Shown: piece by piece, positions 23,153 through 34,257 of the stretch
Layout of the letters: the number at the start of each line of letters is the position of its first letter
Numbering within the stretch: the stretch's first letter is position 1
NCBI GenBank assembly: GCA_021030915.1
Contig: JAGEMR010000158.1
Coordinates: 1-63,737 of the forward strand
Length of the DNA stretch: 63,737 nucleotides
Source: Astrothelium macrocarpum
Lineage: Eukaryota; Ascomycota; Dothideomycetes; Trypetheliales; Trypetheliaceae
Reading direction: 5' to 3'
Made by a program: the position numbers and the translations under genes
The notes under the pieces: model-generated
Databases searched by the model: none
Seen by the model: only the letters and a program-made list of their open reading frames with translations
Told to the model about the DNA's origin: nothing

Positions 23153-24134
23153 TCATGTAGCCAGAGGTTCCAACTTGATCATCTCATGATGCCCATTCGT
23201 CAACGGTCTCGCCATGATCGCTCTATGCCCATTAGTCATCAACGATTTCGACTTGGCCGGCGCCACAGCGACTGACTTGGGGCCACCATCGCCGTCGCCG
23301 TACACGCGCTCCAAATACTCTTCCTTGCCCTGGCTCGTCTCCTTCATGGTCTCCTGGCCCGGGCTCCAGTTGACGGGACACACCTCGCCGTACTCGTCGG
23401 TGAACTTGAAGGCGTCGAGCAGGCGGAGGGCTTCGTCGACGCTGCGGCCAACTTGGAGGTCGTTGATTGTGATCTATAATTTACAAAAGGCACTCAGTAT
23501 TCATGGATCATTTGGAATAGCGCAATGAGTCGATGAGATGGATGATCACTCACCTGTCTCACAATACCCCGTGGATCTATCAAAAACAGTCCTCTCAATG
23601 CAATCCCTTCCTCCTCAATTAGGACGCCGTATCTTCGGCTGAGCTGGTGGTTCTTGTCGCTCAATAGCGGTAGTGCAACATTCCCCAGTCCACCATCCTT
23701 CTTGGTTGCATTGTTCCACGCGAGAAGGCTGTATTCCGAGTCTGTAGAAGCGAAGGCGACGGCGCAACCCCGAGCGCGGAATTGCGGGATTGCTTCAGCG
23801 AAGGCGATGATTTCGGTCGGGCAGACAAAAGTCCAGGCCATGGGGATGAAGCCGAGGAGGAGCCATTGGTTTTTGGCGGTAAATGTGGAGAGGGTAATTT
23901 CTAGGGAGAAGGTAGAGACGTTAGCTACCTTTGGCAAATGATATACGGAAATGTGGCAGGGAATTAGAAAATCGGTTGGTGGCCTAAAGGGACGAATGGA
24001 ATTTGGGTGATGGAGAAGATGAAATGGAAGGGGGATGTACCTTGAAAAGTACCGTCAACAACAGCCTGACAATTAAACGGTGGCGCAGGATATTGTACTC
24101 GAGCCACTGGGGGAACCTCTTTATGGCAGGTCAT
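23153..24134 (-). CDS. Typical 2-Cys peroxiredoxin (AhpC/TSA family)
   Basis: Thiol peroxidase reducing hydrogen peroxide and organic peroxides, probably cytosolic since no targeting peptide is seen. The protein is 253 aa in three exons: 24134-24041, 23900-23554 and 23473-23153, with introns of 140 and 80 nt. The peroxidatic cysteine is C58 in WTFVCPTEI and the resolving cysteine C179 in GEVCPVNW, so both active-site cysteines are present. Family members usually read FYPLDFTFVCPTE; here it is FIPMAWTFVCPTE, a small departure just before the active site. The C-terminus extends about 60 aa beyond the resolving cysteine (SQGKEEYLERV, then Ala/Lys/Ser-rich and NGHHEMIK), longer than the usual YF-motif arm, and I see no YF motif. 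That would predict altered sensitivity to overoxidation. Confidence 0.88.
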
Positions 24135-24802
24135 GTTGGAGGGGGGATTTAGTGAGTTAGTGAACTAGCGAGTTAGCAAGCACAGTAGCGATGAACAGAA
24201 AAACGTAGCAGTCAACGAAATATTTATTTTGCAATTCGAGGTGGGGAAAGCTTGCGAGAATAGTTGGGCAAGGTTACAATGAAGACGATCAGTTATGCAA
24301 GCAGCGCAGGAAGTCGCTTTGTTTCATCACGCATGCAGTTTCCGCATCATTTTCGAAGGGTTCGCTGCCACGTGAGGCATGGGAATAAGACGGGTCAAAC
24401 TCGGCGTCGCTAACAACTCCAAAGATGAGCATCTTTAATCTCCCATCCTAGCTTCACAGGAGCGGAAAGACACAGCTTGGCGCACCGATAGCGTAGGATT
24501 TTGTGGATAAAACAAGGGCTATAGAGGAAGATCTATGCATGCCATTCTTACCAACGCTTTCTCACCAAGTCAGATTACGTCTTTTGGAAATGCATTGGTT
24601 ACAAAGATCTGCAGCCGCCGGAATCCGCGCTGCCTCATGCAATTCGTCCGACACGCGCCGCAATGAAGATCGCTATGCCTTTTTGTTTCCCATTCGTGCC
24701 CTCCGCATATGATGCATCCCACAACCACTCCAGACCAATCTATTACGCTCCTTTTTCTATATCGTACAGGAATGAACAACGAACCTGTCTCCCCCATCAC
24801 AA
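24135..24802. other. intergenic, peroxiredoxin promoter region
   Basis: Lies between the peroxiredoxin start and the transporter stop, both minus strand. It should contain the peroxiredoxin promoter; I could not identify a specific stress element. No gene seen. Confidence 0.5.
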
Positions 24803-26937
24803 TCATCGGCTTGCCAATCTCCATGCCCGGAGTGGCAGTGTCTGTAGTTTGTACGCTTGTGGCTGAATGAACCAGAAAAAGCTAATGATGCCCATCGTTG
24901 CGCACAATGCATTGACGATCAAGTAGCCGTCCTGCTCAATGTGGCAGAAACCTCCACCTTCAATGCAGCGATGCTTTTCCGCCTCAAGGACACACGAGAA
25001 AGGTGATGTTACCGGAGTTATGCCATCTTTCAGTCCATATGGTGTCGATTTCGGAGGTATGCATGTCGCTCTTGTAAACATGTCGACAAACTTGAGGACA
25101 AAGAAACGCGGAAATGTACCACCGAGATTAGAACATCTGCATAGTCATATCAGCATCTTCCATCCTTATGTAATAGATAATCACGTACGTTGCAAGTAGC
25201 GTCATGTAGGTGCCTCCAATGACCGGATCTGCTATTTTAGCATGAAAAGCGCTGACTGCCACAAACTGCAGTGTACTCATAAATGTTGAATACACATGCA
25301 TGGCAATGACCTGGCACAGATACCACGACGTAACTCCGGATGCAGGGAACATGGATATGGTAATTTCGGCAAAAACTGCAGCCGAGATACGACCTAAAAA
25401 TGCCCAACACCAAATCTTCATGGGAGGGTAGATGGACGACCATTTTCCTGCATAGTAGCCGAGTCCCAGTTCAAAGGGAAAATCGATTAAGACGGTCAAT
25501 GCAAGATTTTCTTGACTGAAGCCCTTGTCTAGAAGCTTGAGATTCGTGACCGCGTCGTTGGCCACGAATCCAATCTTGGCAATCAAATGGATGAAGATGA
25601 ATATTTGGATGTTGCGAAGGCTCAAAATTCCGCCCATAATTCGGTAGACTTCCATAATGCCATCAGTGTTCTTGCTTCTCTCTTCCTTCTTCATGACTGC
25701 CAGCCCAATGGTCACAGTGATGTAGGCCCATCCCCAAAAAGTCAGATAGCCGCCTAGAGACAAGACACCTTCCGGACTTGGCGAGGCTCGAAGCCATTTG
25801 TTGGCGAAATCAGGTGCATTGAATGCGAGGAACACTGTATACGAGAGAAATTGGCCAGCAGTGAGACCAATGGTCTGCGCGGTCGATGCATAGGACAGAT
25901 TTTGTGGCGAGAGGAGAACCAAAGCCCAGCCTGCAAAATATCAGTGAGATGTCCTTACTGTATTGAGGATATACCACCATACCATCCACAGCAATATCCT
26001 GCGTCGCACACATAAAAACCAAAAAGAACCACCAAGACGTGAATCCCCACACACCAGCGCCTCCATTCTCCCCCGCCGAAACCATCATCGCCTCCACTCT
26101 CCTCCCCAACCACAGCATCCCGACACCCGACAACGCCTGGATGGGAATGATCCAACTCTTCCTCCTCCCCACCCTCTGACTCCACACGGCATCCACCACC
26201 GGGCTCCACAACAGCTTCAACGAATACGGATACGACGCCAACGAGAACACGCCAATCTGGCCAAACGACAGATGCGACTTGAGCAAGAACGGCACGGACC
26301 CGGTCGCCAGCCCCATCGGCACGCCCTGCATGAAGTACAGCAGACACAGCATCAGGAAGTTGCGCCGCTCCGCAGGCGCCAGCTCCCAGAAGCCGGCCGA
26401 CGCGCCGCCGCTCGGCGTCTTGGGCGTGTCCGGCACGTCGAGCGAGTAGCGGTCGCTGTCGAGCGAGCCAGCCTTGCTGCGGCGCGAGTCGACGAAGGGG
26501 CTCATGGCGCCCGTCGTGTGCCCGTTCTGCTGCTGCTGCGGGTCTGCGGGCGACAGGCGCGATTTGGCGGTAGGCGAGGACTTTTTGCCCATTGGTGTGC
26601 GTGGCGTGCGGAGGTGGTGGTCGGACTGGGCGAGGGTCGTGGTGGTGGCGGAGAGGGGGCCTTTGCGGTCGGTGGATGGCGAGTGGACGTGGAGGCTTGG
26701 GGGACGGTGCGAGCGGCGGGATCTGTTGTCCGGGTCGAGGGAGAGTTTGTGGTCGGTGGGGAAGGAGGTGAGGGGGATGTCTTCGAGGTGCGCGTCCGGA
26801 GGGAGGAGGGATGATTTGGCGCTGCTCCGAGCCGCGTCTTGTTTTTTCTGGGCGATGTGGAGAGGCAGGATGTTGTGGTCACGACCGAGCACGGGAGGGG
26901 ATTTGAGTGGAAGAGATTCGCCTAGTGGAGTCGGCAT
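24803..26937 (-). CDS. Acetyl-CoA transporter, ER membrane (SLC33A1/ACATN family)
   Basis: Predicted multi-pass transporter moving acetyl-CoA into the ER/Golgi lumen. The protein is 676 aa; exons are 26937-25983, 25930-25189 and 25136-24803, with two 52-nt introns. The start is the ATG giving MPTPLGESLPLK; a longer frame begins only with GTG. The first 200 or so residues are a Ser/Pro/Arg-rich disordered tail. The family core follows: RRNFLMLCLLYFMQGVPMGL, then SLKLLWSPVVDAVW and CATQDIAVDG|WALVLLSPQN across the first splice. Later come GFVANDAVTNLKLLDKGFS, GGTYMTLLAT|CSNLGGTFPR across the second splice, and the Cys-containing luminal region before the last membrane segment. The tail-encoding 5' part lies in a GC-rich patch with a C-to-G switch at about 26440. 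It is divergent from CENP-O. Confidence 0.9.
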
Positions 26938-27444
26938 GCCATGTGGTGAGAAGGGCGTTATGCCTGCCCTTCGCGACGGAAAACAAAAAGTGGCCTCAAC
27001 GTCGTGGCGCACGGGAGGGGCGGCTGATGTCCGATTGGATCAGACAGTACTGCCAAGTGTGGCTTCAACACTGGAACCAATATTTGGCTTGAAATTGTAG
27101 TTAGCAGATTCAAGAGAACGCATGAATGAACAGCCAGCAATCCTAGTGGGTTGAGGAGTTAAGAGAATGATTGATTCAAGGGGATCTTGGCGGCACCAAG
27201 TAAAGCAGGGGAATTTTTCTGGCTCGTCGGCAAAGCTGTTCCACCATCTTGTCCCATCTTGTTTGCAAAGCTGCAGGGACAAACAACCCCAGTTTCAACT
27301 AATTCGGCCCGACACTTCCACACACACGTGAACGCGCGCATTCACTGTCAACAACGCGCCATCTTCACCCCGCTCAACCTTGGATTGAATCCTCAACTGC
27401 TATTCACTTTATCCACCACTCTCCTAACGCGTGTTCAGCCCATC
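26938..27444. promoter_or_regulatory. divergent promoter region
   Basis: 507 bp between the transporter start (minus) and the CENP-O start (plus). Short frames here are not supported. The sequence lies between two GC-rich skew patches and is itself of ordinary composition. Confidence 0.5.
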
Positions 27445-28328
27445 ATGTCTGAACCAGACTCCCCCATCGACACCGAAATCTCCCAACTCCACAACCAACG
27501 CAAGTCCCATCCACCCACTCCAACCATCCATCCCCACTAACCCAAAACACAGTCGCATCCCTCCAACGCCGACAGTCACTCCTCCGTACAACCCTCCTCT
27601 CCCACCCACGCACATCCAAACTCCTCCAACACGCTCAATCCTCCTCCCGCACCACCCGCGCCCACACCCTCCTCACCACGCACCGCACGCACACGACCAC
27701 CAACCTCCACCGCGCCTGCGCCAGCACCACGCTCTTCCGCGCGCGCGACCCGGACCCGCACGCCGTCGACGCCGGCCGCATCCTCGGGGTCCGCATCGAC
27801 GTGCTCCTGCACGGCGCGCAGACGCGGCCGTACTTCATCCTTTTGCATCGGCCCGAGCCCGCGCGGACGAAGGCGTGGCGCGTGGCTAGACACACGGTGC
27901 CGGCTGCGGTGGGGCTGGAGGCGCTGGTGGCGCGGTGGTTGCCGTTTCCAGGCGCCGAGGGGGAAGGAAAGGGGAGGAGGCAGGATTTGGGTGGGTTGGT
28001 GAGGGCCGTGAGGAGGGCCGTGGTGGGGTGGCGGAGGAGGGTTGGCGCGATTGAGGAGGTGAAAGGGGAGGTGGAGGGGATGGGGGTAGTGGAGAGGGTT
28101 AGTGCGGTGGGGGAGGAGGGGAGGGAGATGAGGGTTGAGTGGGTGGGAGGATTGGTGGGGATGGTGAGGATCGCGAGGGATGGTGTGGTGGAGGATTGTG
28201 CGGTGAGGGATGGGGAGGGGGTGGAGAGTAAGGCTGCGAGGAGGTGGTTATTGGGTGGTGGGGAGGGGACGGTTGCTACCCTTGGGGAACGCATAACAGA
28301 GCTTCCTAGGCGTTTGGAGGGGATATGA
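27445..28328 (+). CDS. Inner kinetochore protein CENP-O/Mcm21
   Basis: Component of the CCAN/COMA inner kinetochore. The protein is 276 aa in exons 27445-27499 and 27553-28328. The first 18 aa (MSEPDSPIDTEISQLHNQ) join to LASLQRRQSLLRTTLL. The frame is only preserved if the intron has a GC donor (GCAAGT at 27500) with branch CACTAAC and acceptor ACACAG, 53 nt long; the nearby GT at 27504 shifts the frame. Family marks are GRILGVRIDVL followed by RPYFILL, the ARHTVPAAVGLEALVARWLP block, and a long Glu/Arg-rich C-terminal part. The sequence is divergent and composition-biased: the coding strand is C-rich to about 27830, then G-rich, which has pushed the residues towards Arg, Gly, Val and Glu. 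Family recognition is by motif only. Confidence 0.75.
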
Positions 28329-29310
28329 GATGCATCGATTGAGATGGTTTCTGACATGTGCACGAACTGGAATGGTGGTACAAAGATCAACATTTCGTGT
28401 GTTTGACTGGTAATCTGGATGTCTCATGATCTTTTCCTGCCTTTAAATTGATCAGACTGAGCAAGTCTACCGGCGACAGCCGCTCTGGTATCATCATGAA
28501 CAACGAATTTTGGTGTTGGTCCATGGATAATCTCTAATCCGCTTGGCGGCGGCTCTATCGTCGATTAATCGGCATTCTCCAATTGTTCGGCTCAAAAGAC
28601 CGAGAAGTGGTGGAGCTAACGACAAGATCATTAGCTGCTGAAGCGAATCAGCGATTTAGAAAAGGGCTGAAAGGACGAAGACTGAGCTTTTGTGGAACAA
28701 ACTTGTAAGCATGTTCAGTCTATCTGGATTTAACTAAATGAATAAAGTCTTTGGCTCGAGGGTGCTGTGAAACACACAATATGCGAGCATCGCGGTACTC
28801 AAATCTAAACAGAAGAAAACTTTAATCAAGAATGAAAGAAGATTCTGGAGATACACATGAAGCCATACAACCAACAGAAGCCGCATTAGAAATGGGTCAA
28901 GATAATCAAGAGTGGTGGGATCCAATCAGAGAGACGTGGAAAACGAAACAAATAGGTATGGATAGTTGAACTTATGAAATCAGTCATTAAGCTGTCCAAT
29001 TATCTGTACATACGCCAAGGTTGGGAGATTTTGATCATGAATTGAGTCAAGTGTTGCTCATCATGACCAAAAATGAGCCCGATGTTTAGGAACAATGCTC
29101 AATCCAGGACGAGTCACGCGGCAAGATCGACCTGGAACGCATTTCTTGCTTTGCTAGGTAATAGCCTTCAACTATCTCGTAGCCACATTTTGTGCTTGCT
29201 CGTTGTAACTTTCTATTGAATCCAGATACAGATGCGCCAATCTTCTATCACTGTTTCTTGTGTCTTCCTCGGAAAAGCCTGGAAGTGATGACACCTGTTT
29301 TGCCCTTGTT
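28329..29310. other. intergenic between convergent genes
   Basis: About 1 kb of ordinary composition between the CENP-O stop and the ankyrin gene stop. No gene recognised on either strand. Confidence 0.55.
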
Positions 29311-32300
29311 TCATTCATCACAATCGTCTTCTATCTCCATGGACTCTTCTTCATTCTTCAACTCCACTCCAAGTGCTCGAATTCCTGCAAGCTCGTCATT
29401 GGTCAACCTGACCTGAGAAACTTCCCTCTCCACTTCCTTCATTCGGGGAATCCAATAAGATTCAATGAAATCGATAGCTGGTAAGTGAAGTTGTTTTTGC
29501 CTTTCGACAAATTCTTCAACTAGATCTTCCAGTAGATCGAGGAGGGTCTTTTCTTCGTCAAGTATCTCGTAGGCCTCGCTCTGTTCCATCACGTACCAGG
29601 TATTGAACAATCCGTAGGCCCATCTCGAATAACCAGCGATACAGCAGAGGTGGGTTAACTGCAGCTTCTCGAACGTTATCAAACGTATGAGGTCGGAAAA
29701 CACCGTGTCCCATTCTGATTCAACCGAATCAATGTTTGCAAAGATGTGCTTGAGGTGCTCAAGGAAGTCCCTTATGCGATAAGGCTTGTCACGCCAACTG
29801 TGCCCAGTGGTGCTAGCAAACCTTTGAAAAAGCTTTGTGTTTGGCTTGCAACCTGTTTTCGAGCATCTGCATACGCACAAGTCGCTGTCCTGAGATGTAA
29901 GAAGACGCATTAATAGCCTCCGAAAAGAGTCGACATCTTCATGGAGTTCAGACGTTATCTCATCCATGTCTATTCCGCGTACTAACGCCATTTTGAGCAA
30001 ATTTGCTAACCGGTGGTCTACACATTGACCAGAATCGCTGTCTTGCCGATGCAGATCTGCGCCCTTGTTGAAATACCAGCAAGCTAGTCTCAATCCTTCG
30101 ATTATTCCTTGCCTTGGAAAACCAATTAGAGATACGGGGAAATGGCCCTCGAAGTTACCGGCGTCGACATCCAGAAATCCATTTTGGAATAAGGTCTCCG
30201 CGATCTCCGAGTTGAGGCAGTGATGCTGGGTCAAATGGTGATACATTGTGCTGCGTATAGTATCAATTGAGTTGATTTCGTTCGCTAGCACATTGGGCAA
30301 AATGAGACACTTTCTTCGTAGCAAATCAATCACATCGATCAGCTTATGATCAAGTACCCTATCAACAGAAAGCCCAATTTGTTGGAACTCTTCGAGAGTA
30401 ATGTTATTCGCGGCGAATACTTGGAGCTCCTTTCGTCGTCTCGCGACGAGTCCAGCAACGAAATCAAAACTTTGTCGATTGTTAGATACGGCCGCATGGA
30501 TCAGACAGCTATGACCAGCGGTGGTAAGAGGGCTCTCTGCAGTCGCAAGCAGTTCCATCGACTGTACGTTTCCGTTTAGGCAGGCATAACACATTGGCAA
30601 GCAGCCTTTTCTATCAACTGCAGTGGCTATAGCACCGGCCTTGAGAAGTGTCGTAATCCCGGCGGGCCAGTCCGACGCAAGATGAAGTGGTGTTTGTCCT
30701 AATCTGTCTCTCTCATGTATGGTTTCCTTTGAAAAGTCAACGATATTCTCGACCTGTTCTACCGAGCGAGCAATCACAGCTTGGCTAAGCGGATGAGTTC
30801 GGAGAACTGCAGAAAATTAGAGAATGCACTCGAGTAGCTGCAATAACAAATGTCCCAGACCACAAAACAAATGATTTTCTAACGTATATGTCACGAGTTG
30901 TATCCTTTACAGTGCACGACATTTCCAAATGCACTCTGTGCGGTTGGTTTATTAATCAAACAATTGAAAATCCAACTTGCCTTCAGACAGGTTCAATACA
31001 TCCGCATATGATGGGTGAAATTGAAGAGCACAAAGGGCCCAGAGAAAGCCATGGAACAAGGAGTCATCGCTCGCGAGGTCTGATCCCAGTTCATTTAAGC
31101 GCAGGACTGTTTGTAATACTTCAGGCTCCAAGACGTATTTTTGGGCAATCATAGACCGGAAGCGTCGAGGAATGACTTCCTGATCAATAAAGGTGTTTAG
31201 AAACGAACAACCATAGCTACAGATGTCAACTATTAATGTATTTTAATTGAGATTTTTGAAAGAGATAGGACGTACGAGTTTGGCTCATTCAACGGTATCC
31301 CCAAATCGGCAAACATCTTGATGGTTCCTTGAAATGCTTCCATCTTCTTGTCATACTGGACGAACTTCGGCCTTAGTATGGTGTCGTCCAAGATACCATG
31401 ACCTAAAAGAGCGTCGGAAATGGAATTCGCTACCTGTAAGAATCGCTATTCAGGGTCAGTGTCCAAGCAGGTAAAATTGACAGCATTAACCAGGAAGGGT
31501 ACAGAGAAATAGTCTGCGTTGTAAGAGGTATGATTACCATGCGCCCATCAAGGAGACCCCAAACAGTAACAAATGTCTAAAACCTCAGGAGCGATTCATA
31601 ACCATTTCGATGCTTGAAACGGCTTGAGATTGCATTGAAGAGTTCTCTGTTATGTCACTGGCTGGATATGTCTCTTACTGGTCACAAACTTTCTTGTGTT
31701 GCCCCCTTCCTGGTGTAACGTGAATATTATCTTACATGTAAAAGCGTCTCCCCCCATTCATTTACCTCATATGGTGAGGCCAGTCTCTCATCGAACATAC
31801 GCTGTAACGTATTACCCAGCAGCTGAGTGGCCGCCTGCCAATCAAATGTTACTGGGTAACAGCTGGGCTGGAGGAGATCATCAAATGGAAGAAGGCGATC
31901 GATGGCAGCAAAAGCGGGAGAATTTCGATGTACCACTCCTTTCAAGCTCAAATTAGGGCTGATCGCGAGTCCGCCAGCACCTCGTGTAAAGAGCAAGGAC
32001 AGCTCTATAGTCTTATGAAGCAAAATCCTTGAGGTTTGCGCACGGAATCCGATTTTGTCTGTCTTATTGCTCCATTTGTAAAATGCGCATTCTGGAATAT
32101 GTTCAATGACTGTTGTGTGAAATATTTCGAGCGCCTGAAGGATGTTTGATTTGTGGACAAGCGTGAGCCGTTTAGATGCCTCACGTGTGTGACAGCCGCA
32201 TCTTCGTTGGAATTTCCGATCCTTGGACCGTATAGCAGATGGTGTAGAGAGGTCACCATTCGATGCGACTGCCTGACGATAGACGCTCGAAGAATCATAA

Positions 32301-33249
32301 TATTTACATATCGGTCGTTGAAGATCTGGTTTCTGGATAATTGCCGACTGTAACGACCGTATCTAATGCGCAGTGCAGAGTCATCGTTAGTGTAAGCGGG
32401 TCATCAGATTTCAGTCCAAAATTTACCTGACGTTCAGTCGTTACAGCGTACGCTTCTTGCTTCTGATCAATCAGTGCAAGATATTTTGTTATTCTTGCCG
32501 CTTCTTCATCAAGCTTGCCAATGAAGGCTGATGTGTTTTCGTCAATGGATCGAAGTTTCGGGACAACAGAGACAGCAACCTCTTGAGTATTGCGCTTGAT
32601 GTCACGGATATCCGGAATGAGGGCCTCCTGAGATGCAGCGAGCTTTTCGTTACTGGCTAGCACGTCAGCTCGCAGGCCTGAGATCCGGGCCTCTGAAGAA
32701 GAGGACGTAGTATTCAAAGTTGCGACCTCTTTGCGTAAATTGTTAAGCTCGCCGCTATAGCAATGTAGTCAGTATCAAGTATACCGATGGCTTAGAATGT
32801 AAAGCCAACATTTGCAGTACGTCCAATGAAGCAATTAGAGCTGTCTCAAGTTCTGATAGATTGTTACCAATATTTCGTACAGTCTCTTTCCTGAATGGAT
32901 AGACTGCTCGGAGACGATGAAATTTCAATCTGCTTGCGACATTTGTCGATACTGAAACTGGTCTGCATTCATTGTATATTACCTGTAGCCTCCGAAGTGC
33001 GGTCTCACAGGATCGGGTAGTCTTCTTGACTTGCGTTATTGTCGCTCTGTTAGAAACATCGGCCTTTGGCAGCGTATAATTAAGAGTGTTGAAGATATCA
33101 GAAAGCCGTTGACACCGCTCATAGAGATGTTCAATATCCTCGTCATACGATTTCCAGCCCTGATAATATGAAGCTAATCCTTGGCACACTGTCAAGCCCA
33201 GAGACACGACACCAGCAGCACTGGAAGCAACAGAGAAAGGATCTCCCAT
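29311..33249 (-). CDS. Ankyrin protein with fungal STAND-type N-terminal domain, no NACHT
   Basis: Predicted 1088 aa in six exons: 33249-32821, 32747-32427, 32362-31736, 31433-31276, 31216-30981 and 30806-29311. All phases agree. Residues 1-145 form the fungal N-terminal domain seen in STAND proteins (MGDPFSVASSAAGVVSLGLT...). A coiled coil follows to about 250 (GLRADVLASNEKLAASQEAL). A central part includes LLGNTLQRMFDERLASPYEV and the ankyrin-like GETLLHVANSISDALLGHG. Further ankyrins lie near residue 625 (RLGQTPLHLASDWPAGITTL), and a Cys cluster (CVCRCSKTGCKPNT) near 890. No P-loop was found. Weak points: the first intron uses a GAG acceptor, the third intron is 302 nt, and the fifth is best read as a GC-AG intron (GCAAGT at 30980; a GT alternative with a TTAG acceptor exists). 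A role in self/non-self or immune-like signalling is inferred from the N-terminal domain only. Confidence 0.7.
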
Positions 33250-34257
33250 AGTCGTGATATACGATAGTCATTCGAAGCACGAAAAAGAAGAATTTCAAGC
33301 GTTGTCGGGACAAAGCTCCATACTTGCAGTTCGGATTGTGAGTACACGCCAGAGGGGTGAGATCCTCTATTGGTACTTGCGCCCATATTGTTTCTATTCG
33401 CGAGGCTGTGCCTCTCTAGAGCTGGAATATGACCTCGCTTGATAGGCTGCCTTGACCAACAAGGAAAACTGGGACACGAAGCCAGGTATGGAGCTCGTAT
33501 GTACGGGGCTGAAGGACGAAGCCCTGCAACTCTTGTGACGAAAAAGCGGCCCACAACTGGGCAACCCCCGGTGCCCCGGTAGATCTCGCCTAACAGTCTG
33601 AAGCATTTGACTAACTTCATCAGGTTAGCTAAGGAAGGAAAAAAAAAAAGTGCTCTTGAATTGAAGTTTTGCGCTTGTCGAACACTACTCTATTGACGGG
33701 TGAGTCATTTTTCGAACGGAAGTTCACTGCTGACGAGAATACCGCGTCTTGGAATACTTTGTGCCCTAAGATTAATATTAATCATAGTCAAATGACACAC
33801 AAATCTGGCGTTTTCTTCGTCAGAACGAAGTTTAATCGAAGTAATCACTCAAGCATTACAGAGAATATCTTTCATGGAAATCGTACAGAAGCTCCATTAA
33901 AAATCGATGAGCGGCGTGAACAGGTAAATTTCACATTCTGTGTACTTCATTAATCGTTTAGTGCATTTTGAGAGGGCGGCAAATATGCAAATAGAATCAA
34001 TTAAGTTGATCATGGACACGACGCCTCAACTTTTTCACAGAGAGCCTGCTATCAAGGTGAAACAACCATGCGCCACCTGACAGCAATGCTCATACGAATT
34101 GATAGAGCTCGATGGAACTAAGAGCAAAGCCTTCTAGTCCTTGAAACAATTGAAGGACTGAACAGTTCTAGAGGAGGCCATAAACCCACTGAGAAAGAGT
34201 CTAGGAGAGGGATCTGAGGTACAGGTGGTGAGCTCCTTGACTTAATTAGTGCCATCC
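33250..34257. other. 1-kb intergenic region
   Basis: Holds the ankyrin gene promoter and the 3' flank of the secreted-protein gene. An open frame at 33669-33953 starts without family character and is not supported. A poly-A run lies near 33640. Confidence 0.5.

Noticed and set aside
25963..27100. Plus-strand open frames of 208-283 codons opposite the acetyl-CoA transporter
   Set aside because: Same GC-rich shadow effect; the minus strand has a complete transporter with matching splice sites.
27635..28393. 252-codon minus-strand open frame opposite CENP-O
   Set aside because: Shadow in a GC-rich patch; no family pattern.
31434..31735. An extra exon inside the 302-nt intron of the ankyrin gene (a frame reading ELFNAISSRFKHRNG)
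   Set aside because: No pair of acceptor and donor around it keeps phase with both neighbours, whereas the single 302-nt intron does.
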